Origin: WS-2 sp964650245
GTDB taxonomy: Bacteria > Eisenbacteria > RBG-16-71-46
Assembly: GCA_964650245.1 (NCBI GenBank)
Contig: CAZYQK010000044.1
Coordinates: 1-22,519, forward strand
Reading direction: 5' to 3'
Length of the DNA: 22,519 nt
A model generated the notes under the pieces. It saw only the letters and a program-made list of their open reading frames with translations, ran no database searches and was not told where the DNA came from. Made by a program: the position numbers and the translations under genes. Positions 8,411-15,897 of this stretch are shown here, piece after piece (positions within the stretch are counted from its first letter, which is position 1; each line of letters starts with the position of its first letter).

Positions 8411-8430
8411 CGCCCATGAGGATCGTCTCG

Positions 8431-8880
8431 ATGCGCCATGCCGAAGATGCGCGTGGGTTCACGCTGATCGAGCTGGGCGTTGTGGTGGTGTGCCTCTCGC
8501 TCGTCTTCGCGTTCGCGGTTCCGTCCTATCAGAGCTTCAACCAGACGCTCCAGCTCCAGGGTTCGGCGCAGAGCCTGGCCGCGCAGATCAACATGGCGCG
8601 CCAGAAGGCGATCAACACCGGCGCGGGCCAGACCATCCACTTCTACTACGGCACGTACGGGTTCCACTACCACATTCACAACGCAGGCGTGGTCGGCGCC
8701 GGCTGGAACTTTCCCAACGGCGTTCTCTACAGCTGGGACGCCGGCACCCTCCCGGGCCAGCAGGTGACGATGCAACCCAACGGGCGCGCCAGCCAGTCCG
8801 GCATGGTCATTCTCACCAACCCGCGCGGCCAGCGCGACACCGTTCGGGTTCAGCTCTCCGGCATGGTCCTGGTCGACTGA
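8431..8880 (+). CDS. Type IV minor prepilin / GspH-FimT-like pseudopilin
   Basis: The product is 149 aa from ATG 8431 (154 aa if ATG 8416 is used). The leader MRHAEDARG is cut by prepilin peptidase before FTLIEL; the mature protein starts with Phe and has the conserved Glu at position 5, then a hydrophobic helix VVVVCLSLVFAFAVPSYQ. The following SLAAQINMARQKAINTGAGQ helix and a short beta-sheet domain (TIHFYYGTYGFHYH, VTMQPNGRASQSGMVILTNP) are typical of FimT/FimU/GspH minor pilins, which start filament assembly. It is the first gene of a four-gene set (8431-13542). The start choice relies on GAGGA upstream of 8431 and a leader length normal for the class. Type IV pilus and type II secretion versions cannot be told apart here, but the PilV/PilW/PilX company favours a pilus. 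Confidence 0.88.
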   Translation: MRHAEDARGFTLIELGVVVVCLSLVFAFAVPSYQSFNQTLQLQGSAQSLAAQINMARQKAINTGAGQTIHFYYGTYGFHYHIHNAGVVGAGWNFPNGVLYSWDAGTLPGQQVTMQPNGRASQSGMVILTNPRGQRDTVRVQLSGMVLVD

Positions 8881-8889
8881 GGAGGCTCC

Positions 8890-9294
8890 ATGCGATCCCG
8901 ATCGAATCCACTCCAGTCCGAACGCGGCATCACGCTGATCGAGCTGATGTGCGCGCTGGTGGTGCTGGCGCTGGGCATTCTGGCCGTCGGGGGGCTGTTC
9001 CCCTCCGGCACGCGCAATCAGCTCTCGGATCGGATGCTGACCAGCGCGAACTACTACTCGCAGCAGAAGCTCGAGGAGGTTTCGGTCGCGTCGTGGTCGG
9101 GGGCCGATCTCACCGTGGGGCGCCACCCGCCCGCCTCCAACGAGCAGCTGGGAAGCAATGGCCAGTGGCAGCGCTGGTACGACGTCGGCGCGATGGCTCA
9201 GCCACTCGACAACCTGAAGAAGGTCACCGTGACCGTGAGCTGGAACTTCATGGGTTCGCGCCAGGTGACCGCCACCACCTACCTGAGGCGCTGA
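8890..9294 (+). CDS. Type IV minor prepilin, PilV-like
   Basis: The product is 134 aa. ATG 8890 has GAGGAGG overlapping the previous gene's stop region, so translation is probably coupled. The leader MRSRSNPLQSERG is followed by ITLIELMCALVVLALGILAV; cleavage falls after G13, with Glu at mature position 5. The 'LGILAVGGLFP' stretch, the SANYYSQQKLEEV segment and the late beta-strands VTVTVSWNFMGSRQVTATTY match the PilV/GspI type of minor pilin, where the helix is followed by a compact single-sheet domain. Size is normal. Second gene of the operon; it should sit with the FimT- and PilW-like products at the filament tip. Confidence 0.88.
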   Translation: MRSRSNPLQSERGITLIELMCALVVLALGILAVGGLFPSGTRNQLSDRMLTSANYYSQQKLEEVSVASWSGADLTVGRHPPASNEQLGSNGQWQRWYDVGAMAQPLDNLKKVTVTVSWNFMGSRQVTATTYLRR

Positions 9295-9298
9295 CGTC

Positions 9299-12200
9299 AT
9301 GATCCGCATTCCGAAGCGACGCGAACACCCCGCGCGTCCCTATGCCGCCAACCGGGGCTTCACGCTGATCGAGATGATGATCACCGTCGTGGTGCTGGCC
9401 GTCGTCGGGCTGGCGATCGCCGGGGTGATGCTCACCGCCTCGCGCAGCAAGACGTCCTCTTCCAACTCGATCGAGTCGGTCCAGGCCGCGCGCACCGCGC
9501 TCGACATGATCGCGGCCGACCTGCGCTCCGCCGGCTACGGCGCCGACCTCGACTGGACGGCACAGCCCCAGCGGCCGATCGCTTACGTCGACTCGACCCA
9601 GGTGCTGATCAACGCGAACCTGCAGCCGTTCCCCGATACCCTGGTGGCGCGGCACCAGCCTCCGCTGGCGTACGACCCGGCGGGCGCACCGCGGCCCGCG
9701 CCGCTCAACGGCACCGCCTGGCAGCCGCCCATCAAGTACCGCAGCGGTGCGGAGGTCATCCGCTACAGCCTCGACGTCAACAACGACGGCGTCGTGAACG
9801 CGAGCGACGTGACCGGGACGGACGCTGAGCGCACCCGGAATCCGAACGACTTCGTGCTGGTACGCGCGGTCTACGGCGACTCGGTCGGAAACCTGGCGGG
9901 TAACAACGGCGCGACCAGCGAGCCGATCGCGCTGGTGCGCGCGCCGGGCGGCACCGTGCCGCCGTTGTTCACGGTCTACCTGAAGACCGCGGTTACGCCG
10001 TGGGACTGGTCGAACGGGCCGGTGCCGGTGGCCCAGCTCGCGGACATCGATCGCATCGTGGTGCGAGTGGACGCCTCCAGCTCCAGGCCCGACGGGAACG
10101 GGAACTACTCCGATGCGGTGCTCACGACTTCGGTGAAGACCTCGCGCAACGTGCCGGACTTCGGCGCCGCGACCTACAACGTCGACGGGTACGTCTATGA
10201 CGATCTCAACAAGAACCACGTGAAAGACGGGATCGACACCGGGATTCGGGGCGTCAGCGTCCGGCTCGGCTCCAGCTACACCTGCGTGTCCAGTTCGGCC
10301 GGTTACTTCCTCATCAAGGCGCCGGCCGGCAGCTACACGCTGCGCCACACGCCGCTCGCCAGCTACGGGGCGTTCGACTCGCCCGACACGGTGGTCGTCA
10401 ACCTCACGGCCGCGTCCACCCATTCTTTCGCCGACACCGCCCGCAAGGGTGGCTGGGTGAGCGTGCTGGCGTTCGAAGACCTCAACGCGAACAGCGCGTA
10501 CAACGCCGGCGAGCCCGGCAAGACAGGCGCCAAGGTGACCATCAATCCCGGGGGCACGGCGCAATACACCGATGCGAACGGCCTCGCGAGCTTTTTCGCG
10601 CAGGCTGGGAACTACGACCTCTCCTGCACCCCTCCCGACTCCTTCGTCGTAGTGACCGCGAACCCGGTGAGCGGCAACATGCCGGACGGCGGCTCCCAGA
10701 CCCAGCGCTTCGGCCTGCAGAGCGCTGCCACCGGCTACGTGAAGGGCCGCGTGTTCAACGACAACAACCGCAACGGCGTGATGGAGGCGGGAGAGACCGG
10801 CATCCAGAACGTGTGGGTAGGCGTCACCCCGGACGGCGGCGTGACGGTGGCGGGCTTCATGTACACGGACGCCAACGGCGACTTCGACATCCAGGTGACG
10901 GCCAACAATCCCCCCGGCACCATGCCCTACTACATCACCTGCGTGATCCCGGCCGGCAAATACCCGACCGGCACCACCGCCATCGGTCCGATCCTGCTCT
11001 CGGCCGGCCAGACCATCAGCAACAACAACTTCGGCGTGGCTGGATACCAGATCATCACGCTCAACGCGAGCCGCGTGCTGAGCCTCGCGAGCGGCGACCT
11101 GATCGAGAAGGATTGGAACGGCAATCAGACGCAGAACGCTCATGGCGACGCCGACATCCTGCTGGGCGCGGATGCGGGCGGCACAGACAACGTCTCGGTC
11201 TGGTTCAACCAGTACAACAACACGCCGCTGTTCGATCCGTCGCCGACCACGTCCTCGAGCTCTGGCTACACGCGCAACGCGCCCAACTCGGTGCTCTCGC
11301 TGGCGCTCGACACGCTCGACACCACACCCAACGGGCTGCGGCCCGACGTGGTGACCGGCACCCGGGCCACGGCCTCGGGAAACTTCTTCGTGTGGCTCAC
11401 CCAGAACAGCGGCAGCAACGAAGGCATCATGCAGAACTCGCCCAACCGCTCCTACCGCACCAACGACAACGGCGACGTGCAGGCGGTGCTGACGCTGGAC
11501 TGCGCGGGCGGCGCCATGCCGGACATCATCGCGGGCTCGAAGTCCCCGACCGCGGGCAACGGCGCGTTCGAGGTGTGGCAGAGCAACGACGGCGGCACTC
11601 CGGCCTACACCAGGCAGGAGATCTACCCGGCGGCGGGCGCGATTCCCGGCAACCGGATGGGAGAAGTCACGACGATGGCGCTCGGCGACCTCGACAACGA
11701 CGGTCGGCAGGATCTGGTGGTCGGCACCCGGACTACCAGCTACAGCGGCGAGATCCTGGTGTTCAGGAACGCGAGCAAGTTCAACGGCGCGCGGTTCATC
11801 TGCCAGGCGGTCTACAACGACAACGATGCCGCCTACACGTCGCTGACCTGCACCGACGTCAACGGCGACGGCCTGCTCGACATCATCGCCGGCACCCAGA
11901 CCGGCACCGGGAGCGGCACGCTGCAGTACTGGATCAACAAGAACAACCTGTCGCCCATCGATTTCGGCCTGAAGCGGGAGGTGGACGCCCCCGGCCTCGT
12001 CATGTCGGTGATCAACGGGGACTTTGGCGGCGGCACGCGCAACGACATCGCCATGGGCTGGCGCAAGGACGAGACCAGCTATGTGGGAGGCGTCGCGATC
12101 TACTACCTGGACCTCGGCACGCTCCCGGCGATCGGCGTGGACCCCTCGGGTGGGTCGGTCACCAACATGGTCCCGGCGCTCACCTCGAACGACTTCAACT

Positions 12201-12304
12201 ACGGCGTGAAGCCGTCTGTGCCGGCCCCGCCGTTCCTCATCGACCTCGCCGCCGGTCTCAAGTCGGGCCCGGCGACGGGCGCCCTGGTCGTCTTCATCCG
12301 ATAG
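9299..12304 (+). CDS. Giant PilW-like prepilin fused to SdrD/Cna-B-like and FG-GAP propeller domains
   Basis: The product is 1001 aa; usual PilW proteins are 200-400. ATG 9299 follows the pilV-like stop by four bases, with GAGG ten bases upstream. The leader ends NRG (G20), then FTLIEMMITVVVLAVVGLAI with Glu at mature position 5. Residues ~45-290 are PilW-like (ARTALDMIAADLRSAGYGAD), with a calcium-type loop DVNNDGVVNASDV (~159-171). Three SdrD/Cna-B-like beta domains follow: ~295 (GYVYDDLNKNHVKDG), ~386 (VLAFEDLNANSAYNAGEPG) and ~480 (GRVFNDNNRNGVMEAGETG). From ~585 to the end there are about six FG-GAP/VCBS-like repeats near 616, 670, 730, 797, 851 and 904, such as GDLDNDGRQDLVVGTR and DVNGDGLLDIIAGTQ, likely a calcium-binding beta-propeller. 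By analogy with PilY1, whose propeller is a separate protein, this is probably a surface adhesin built into a minor pilin (inference). No frameshift or fusion scar is seen. Confidence 0.85.
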   Translation: MIRIPKRREHPARPYAANRGFTLIEMMITVVVLAVVGLAIAGVMLTASRSKTSSSNSIESVQAARTALDMIAADLRSAGYGADLDWTAQPQRPIAYVDSTQVLINANLQPFPDTLVARHQPPLAYDPAGAPRPAPLNGTAWQPPIKYRSGAEVIRYSLDVNNDGVVNASDVTGTDAERTRNPNDFVLVRAVYGDSVGNLAGNNGATSEPIALVRAPGGTVPPLFTVYLKTAVTPWDWSNGPVPVAQLADIDRIVVRVDASSSRPDGNGNYSDAVLTTSVKTSRNVPDFGAATYNVDGYVYDDLNKNHVKDGIDTGIRGVSVRLGSSYTCVSSSAGYFLIKAPAGSYTLRHTPLASYGAFDSPDTVVVNLTAASTHSFADTARKGGWVSVLAFEDLNANSAYNAGEPGKTGAKVTINPGGTAQYTDANGLASFFAQAGNYDLSCTPPDSFVVVTANPVSGNMPDGGSQTQRFGLQSAATGYVKGRVFNDNNRNGVMEAGETGIQNVWVGVTPDGGVTVAGFMYTDANGDFDIQVTANNPPGTMPYYITCVIPAGKYPTGTTAIGPILLSAGQTISNNNFGVAGYQIITLNASRVLSLASGDLIEKDWNGNQTQNAHGDADILLGADAGGTDNVSVWFNQYNNTPLFDPSPTTSSSSGYTRNAPNSVLSLALDTLDTTPNGLRPDVVTGTRATASGNFFVWLTQNSGSNEGIMQNSPNRSYRTNDNGDVQAVLTLDCAGGAMPDIIAGSKSPTAGNGAFEVWQSNDGGTPAYTRQEIYPAAGAIPGNRMGEVTTMALGDLDNDGRQDLVVGTRTTSYSGEILVFRNASKFNGARFICQAVYNDNDAAYTSLTCTDVNGDGLLDIIAGTQTGTGSGTLQYWINKNNLSPIDFGLKREVDAPGLVMSVINGDFGGGTRNDIAMGWRKDETSYVGGVAIYYLDLGTLPAIGVDPSGGSVTNMVPALTSNDFNYGVKPSVPAPPFLIDLAAGLKSGPATGALVVFIR

Positions 12305-12315
12305 GAGTCGCGATC

Positions 12316-13542
12316 ATGTTCCGCACCCGCACCACCGCTGGCAACGAGCGCGGCATCGCCCTGGTCATGGCGTTGCTGGTGCTGCTCGTCATGTCGCTCC
12401 TGGCCGCGGTGCTCATGATGAGCATCAGCGTCGAGCGCAAGATCGCGGGGCACGATCTCCGCTCGTCCCAGGCGCTCAACAGCGCGGAGGCGGGCGTGGG
12501 CGAGGCGGTTTCCCGCATCCGGAGCGGCGACATCACGCTGCCAACCAACAACCCCAATGCCGTGGCGCAGATCTTCCTGGCGGCCGCGGGCAGCGTGCCG
12601 GTGCTGGGCACCGACTCGACGGCGCTCGACACCAAGCAGCCGGCCGGCCAGTGGCTCTCGTACAGTACGGCGAACAAGACCGCGGACGTGCTCACCGTGC
12701 AATTCAAGACCGATGGGTCGCGGAGCGTGGTCTACCGCTACGACCCGACCAAGAACCCCGCGACCAACACCTCGACCGGGAGCCCGATCTACGTCATCAG
12801 CTCGACCGGCTTCGAAGGGCCGGACGTGCGCCGCATCGTGACCGAGGTGATCCAGAGGCCGTTCAACGTCAACATCAAGGCCGCGGTTTCCGCGAACGTG
12901 GACATCCGATTCATCGGCAACGGGGTGGTGTGCGGCTACAACCACAACGAGAACACGCCAGCGCCGGCCGGGGAGAACGGCCGCGGCGGCGCCAACAGCT
13001 GCGTGCCGTACGAGACCGTGGGCGGCGATCTGCCGGGTTCCTGGACCACGCAGACCACCTGGAACGGCGGCGCGGCGACCCAGGCCGGACAACCCATCCC
13101 GAACGCATCCGGTCAGACCGGCTTCTACGCCGGACCGTGGGAGGCGCTCGGCATGAGCCAGGCCGATTTCGTGGCGTGGATCGGCGCCCCGATCGGCAGC
13201 GTGCCCGCGACCGTGAACGGGATCTACTACCTCGACAATGACACCTTCCTGGGGAACCAGTCGGGCGCGTGGGGCATTCAGGGCATGGTCGGCGAGGGTA
13301 TGCTGTATGTGGACGGCGACCTGACGCTCAACGCCGGCTTCACCTACCGCGGCCTGATCTATGTCGAGGGGAACCTCACCTACAACGGAGAGGCCTGGCT
13401 GCTGGGCGGGATGATCGTGCGTGGCACGACCGAGTTCAAGCAGACGGGCGGCTCGACCATCCTCTTCAGCGGCCCGACCATCATGCAGGTGCTGTCGAAG
13501 TACGGCGGCCAGTTCGTGACGCTCGCCTGGCGCGAGCGCTGA
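12316..13542 (+). CDS. Type IV minor pilin, PilX-like
   Basis: The product is 408 aa. ATG 12316 has AGGAG eight bases upstream, beginning within the previous stop codon. The leader MFRTRTTAGNERG is followed by IALVMALLVLLVMSLLAAVL; as in PilX_N proteins, mature position 5 is not Glu (here Met). The SVERKIAGHDLRSSQALNSA segment with AEAGV is the classic PilX signature after the helix. The rest is longer than typical PilX (~170-200 aa). Residues ~210-280 are Gly/Asn/Thr-rich, and the C-terminal part (LYVDGDLTLNAG, YVEGNLTYNG, LLGGMIVRGTTEF) has the regular short strands of a stacked beta-helix. Last gene of the operon; a perfect terminator follows at 13558. With FimT-, PilV- and PilW-like partners it would complete a minor-pilin priming complex. 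Confidence 0.88.
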   Translation: MFRTRTTAGNERGIALVMALLVLLVMSLLAAVLMMSISVERKIAGHDLRSSQALNSAEAGVGEAVSRIRSGDITLPTNNPNAVAQIFLAAAGSVPVLGTDSTALDTKQPAGQWLSYSTANKTADVLTVQFKTDGSRSVVYRYDPTKNPATNTSTGSPIYVISSTGFEGPDVRRIVTEVIQRPFNVNIKAAVSANVDIRFIGNGVVCGYNHNENTPAPAGENGRGGANSCVPYETVGGDLPGSWTTQTTWNGGAATQAGQPIPNASGQTGFYAGPWEALGMSQADFVAWIGAPIGSVPATVNGIYYLDNDTFLGNQSGAWGIQGMVGEGMLYVDGDLTLNAGFTYRGLIYVEGNLTYNGEAWLLGGMIVRGTTEFKQTGGSTILFSGPTIMQVLSKYGGQFVTLAWRER

Positions 13543-13557
13543 GCCGCGCACTCCGAA

Positions 13558-13596
13558 CGCGAAGGGCCCGCCGCGAGGCGGGCCCTTCGCGCTTTT
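13558..13596 (+). terminator. Intrinsic terminator of the minor-pilin operon
   Basis: A perfect 15-bp stem (13558-13572 with 13577-13591) is capped by a GCGA loop and followed by CTTTT. It begins 16 bases past the pilX-like stop and lies between convergent genes, so it may also limit readthrough from the minus-strand gene ending at 13621. Confidence 0.9.
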
Positions 13597-13620
13597 CACG
13601 ATTGCCGGCCGCCGCCGCGC

Positions 13621-15729
13621 TCAGCGCTCCAGCACCGTCACGCGCGTGATGAGCGTGCGGCCCAGGCCCTCGAGTCGCGCGAAATAGATTCCCGCTCCGA
13701 CCCGCCCCCCCTGCGCGCGGTCCAGGCTCCACTCCGCGGACGCGGTGCCAGCGGACGCGACGCCCGCGAACGGGGTCGCGATCCGGCGCCCCGCCAGGTC
13801 GAAGATGTCGAGTCTGACGAAGCCGTCGCGACTCACGTTGAAGCTGAACCGGGTCGTCGCCTGCGCGGGGTTGGGCGCGGCGTAGAAGACCAGCGCGCCG
13901 CCCGCCGGTGTCGCGGAGCGGGCCGCCACCCGGATCGGGCCGATCAGGCCCTCGGGCCCGGAGCAGGACCTGGCGCCCAGCCAGTAGGCCCCGCAGCCGG
14001 CCGCCGGGCACTCGTCCACGAATCGGAACACGACTTCGTCGCTCGTCGCCTCGATCACGGCCTCGGCCCCCACGTACTCGCGCTCGCCGGACTCGTTCTC
14101 GCGATAGACGTTGAAGCCGTCCAGATGAGCGTTGCCGTCCGTGGCCCAGGTCAGCGCCACCGAGCCCTCCGACGGCAGCGCCTCGATTCGGTTGAGCGCG
14201 GTCTGTGGCGGCCGGCGCATGGCCTCGGTCTCCGCATCTGGTGCGCCCGACAGCTCCGCGATCGGCCGCGTGGCCTGCGTGCCCTGCGTGTAGTCGTAGG
14301 TGAACGCCATGTAGTCGGCGCGACAGGTGTAGCTGCTGTTGCGCTTGTTGGCGAACACGCGAAGGCGCACCTCGCGGGTGGCCGAGACGTAGGCGGCGGG
14401 CGAGGTGGTGCTCCAGGTGCGGGTCACGTCGGACGTGCTCACCGTCGCCTGATCGATCTGCACCCAGGCGCTGGTGCTCCAGCTCCACAGGTAGAGGGTC
14501 TGGGTGCGCGAGGTCGAGTAGTTGCCGTCGTAGGTAATCGTGAGGTTGAGCGGCGGATGGCCGAGCGTGACCGAGCCGTACCAGTCGGTCTGGTACTTGC
14601 CGCCGCTCAGGGCCGCGGTCACCGTCATCCGGACCGCATCGTTGGACGCCAGGTCGGCCACCGAGCCGCCGGTGACGGAGCCGGCGAGCATCGTCACCGA
14701 CGAGGCCGCGAGCGTTTCGGTCAGCGTGGGCGGCGGCGCGCCGCCGCCGTTGGTGTAGGTGTCGCTGAAGCCCGGGCCCGAGACCGTGTACGTGTCGTTC
14801 GCCCCGGGCTGCGCCTCGACCACGACCGTGCCGTTCGCGACCTTGTCCCAAAGCGGATCGGGCGCCACGCCGGCGCCCGTCTCGTTCCAATAGGTCTTGA
14901 CGCCGTGCGCGTGGAGGCGGCCGAGCGCGTCGGCAGTCGGGTGGCCGTAGCTGTTGCCGTTCCCTACCTGGATGATGCCCACCTCGGGGGTGGTCGCGTT
15001 CAGCCAGTTGTCGTTGGTCGAGTAGCGCGAGCCGTGGTGGTGGACCTTGTAGACCTCGACGTCGCCGCACTCGGGCCCGACCGTGGTCTCGACGTCGTTG
15101 CCCTGAGTGGTGCTGCCGGTGAGGTCGCCCCCGATCACCTCGTCGAAAGCGCCATAGCTCACCTTGAGGACCACGCTCTTGGCGTTCTCGTCGCTCCCGG
15201 TCGGGGAATAGACGCCGGCGCCGTTCAGGTCCACGCACTTGATGTACACCGGGTTGGTGGCGAGCGAATCGAGCCGGATCACCTGGTTCTTGGCGATGGT
15301 GCGGCGCTTGCTGCCGAGCGTGTTGACGTAGTTCGTGAAGGTCGCGCTCGAATACGAGTACGCGCGGTCCCAGCCGGCCACGGCGACCGTGATGTTCACC
15401 GCCGCGAGGTCGTCGATGCACCCGATGTGGTCGGCGTGGTAATGGCTCGCGAAGTGGTACGTGACCGAGGTGATGCCGAGACCCTGGAGGTAGGACTTGA
15501 TCCCCGTGCAGTTGAGGTACTGGCCGTCGTCGAACAGGGCGGTCTGGCCGTTGGGCGAGATTAGCAGCATGCCGTCACCCTGGCCGATGTCGACGTGGTG
15601 GATCTGGAGCTTGCCGTTGCCCAGCGCCAGGGCGAGGGCGGGAACGAGGAGGGAAACGAGCGCGGCCCAGAGGATGGGCCGCAGGGGACGGAAGACGCGC
15701 GTGAGCCAACGGATCGGAGACCGTTGCAT
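13621..15729 (-). CDS. Secreted ComEC-like metallo-beta-lactamase-fold protein with FlgD-type tail
   Basis: The product is 702 aa. ATG 15729 has GAGGTG six bases upstream; ATG 15789 lacks one. Signal peptide RPILWAALVSLLVPALALALG (residues ~16-36). Residues ~38-330 form an MBL-fold domain like the periplasmic part of the DNA-uptake channel ComEC: HHVDIGQGDGMLLISPNG, SHYHADHIG (metal-binding HxHxDH, ~93), a GGDLTG Asp near 200, VYKVHHHGSRYSTND (~230) and SYGHPTADALGRLHAHGVK. Residues ~345-510 look like a jelly-roll/CBM-like beta domain ending ADYMAFTYDY. A fibronectin III-like stretch (VALTWATDGNAHLDGFNVYR, ~560) and a FlgD-Ig tail (NPAQATTRFSFN, VRLDIFDLAGRRI, GAGIYFARL) complete it. The likely role is an extracellular hydrolase, perhaps a nuclease; substrate is unproven. 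Free-standing and secreted, it lacks ComEC's membrane channel. Confidence 0.85.
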   Translation of the reverse strand: MQRSPIRWLTRVFRPLRPILWAALVSLLVPALALALGNGKLQIHHVDIGQGDGMLLISPNGQTALFDDGQYLNCTGIKSYLQGLGITSVTYHFASHYHADHIGCIDDLAAVNITVAVAGWDRAYSYSSATFTNYVNTLGSKRRTIAKNQVIRLDSLATNPVYIKCVDLNGAGVYSPTGSDENAKSVVLKVSYGAFDEVIGGDLTGSTTQGNDVETTVGPECGDVEVYKVHHHGSRYSTNDNWLNATTPEVGIIQVGNGNSYGHPTADALGRLHAHGVKTYWNETGAGVAPDPLWDKVANGTVVVEAQPGANDTYTVSGPGFSDTYTNGGGAPPPTLTETLAASSVTMLAGSVTGGSVADLASNDAVRMTVTAALSGGKYQTDWYGSVTLGHPPLNLTITYDGNYSTSRTQTLYLWSWSTSAWVQIDQATVSTSDVTRTWSTTSPAAYVSATREVRLRVFANKRNSSYTCRADYMAFTYDYTQGTQATRPIAELSGAPDAETEAMRRPPQTALNRIEALPSEGSVALTWATDGNAHLDGFNVYRENESGEREYVGAEAVIEATSDEVVFRFVDECPAAGCGAYWLGARSCSGPEGLIGPIRVAARSATPAGGALVFYAAPNPAQATTRFSFNVSRDGFVRLDIFDLAGRRIATPFAGVASAGTASAEWSLDRAQGGRVGAGIYFARLEGLGRTLITRVTVLER

Positions 15730-15800
15730 CGGGGGCACCTCGTCCTTGGGTGGCTGGTTGGGCGCGCCCAGGGCGCGCCGGGGGTTCAACCGCGAGTCAC

Positions 15801-15829
15801 CTTATCCGTCTGGCGCCGGGCCGATGCAA
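15801..15829 (-). promoter_or_regulatory. Candidate promoter of the ComEC-like gene
   Basis: On the minus strand TTGCAT (15829-15824), 17 bases, GATAAG (15806-15801): four of six matches to each sigma70 hexamer at ideal spacing, about 72 bases before ATG 15729. Confidence 0.45.
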
Positions 15830-15831
15830 GC

Positions 15832-15862
15832 GTTATTAATCGGCGGTTCGTTGTTCCCGAAC
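15832..15862 (+). promoter_or_regulatory. AT-rich patch and small inverted repeat before the MBL gene
   Basis: TTATTAAT (15833-15840) is the most AT-rich spot of the divergent gap and could be the plus-strand -10 region. Next to it GTTCG (15846-15850) and CGAAC (15858-15862) form an inverted repeat with a 7-base spacer, a shape that an operator could have. Evidence is positional only. Confidence 0.25.
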
Positions 15863-15897
15863 GCGTGTTGAGCACCCCCGAACTCTCCGGAGGTCCT

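Larger units (their letters stand above)
8110..8430 (+). other. Non-coding leader region of the minor-pilin operon
   Basis: This 320-base stretch has no convincing protein. From left to right it holds the 3' hairpin at 8138-8166, a 12-base palindrome GGCTCGCGAGCC (8233-8244), the large foldable element at 8281-8382, and a 9-bp hairpin at 8390-8410. No clear -35/-10 pair was found, so the operon's promoter position is unknown. Confidence 0.6.

Noticed and set aside
8110..8415. A small protein gene between the AIM24-family gene and the pilins
   Set aside because: Short frames exist, but their translations are arginine/proline-rich, with no ribosome site and no signal or domain.
6718..9309. Very long open frame on the minus strand opposite mqnA, the AIM24-family gene and the pilins
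   Set aside because: The translation is low-complexity (R/A/H/E/Q-rich) with no family resemblance, and it lies antisense to four well-supported genes; it is a GC-rich shadow frame.
9770..9815. Dockerin domain in the PilW-like part (DVNNDGVVNASDV)
   Set aside because: Only one EF-hand-like loop is present; dockerins need two with a defined spacing. Such a single loop is known in PilW-like pilins.
9248..11143. Long minus-strand open frame opposite the giant PilW-like gene
   Set aside because: Valine/arginine/histidine-rich composition typical of antisense frames in GC-rich DNA; the plus strand has clear domains.
12199..15421. Overlapping long open frames antisense to the PilX-like gene (minus strand) and in another minus-strand frame of the ComEC-like gene
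   Set aside because: No domains, biased composition, and conflict with the well-supported genes on these stretches.
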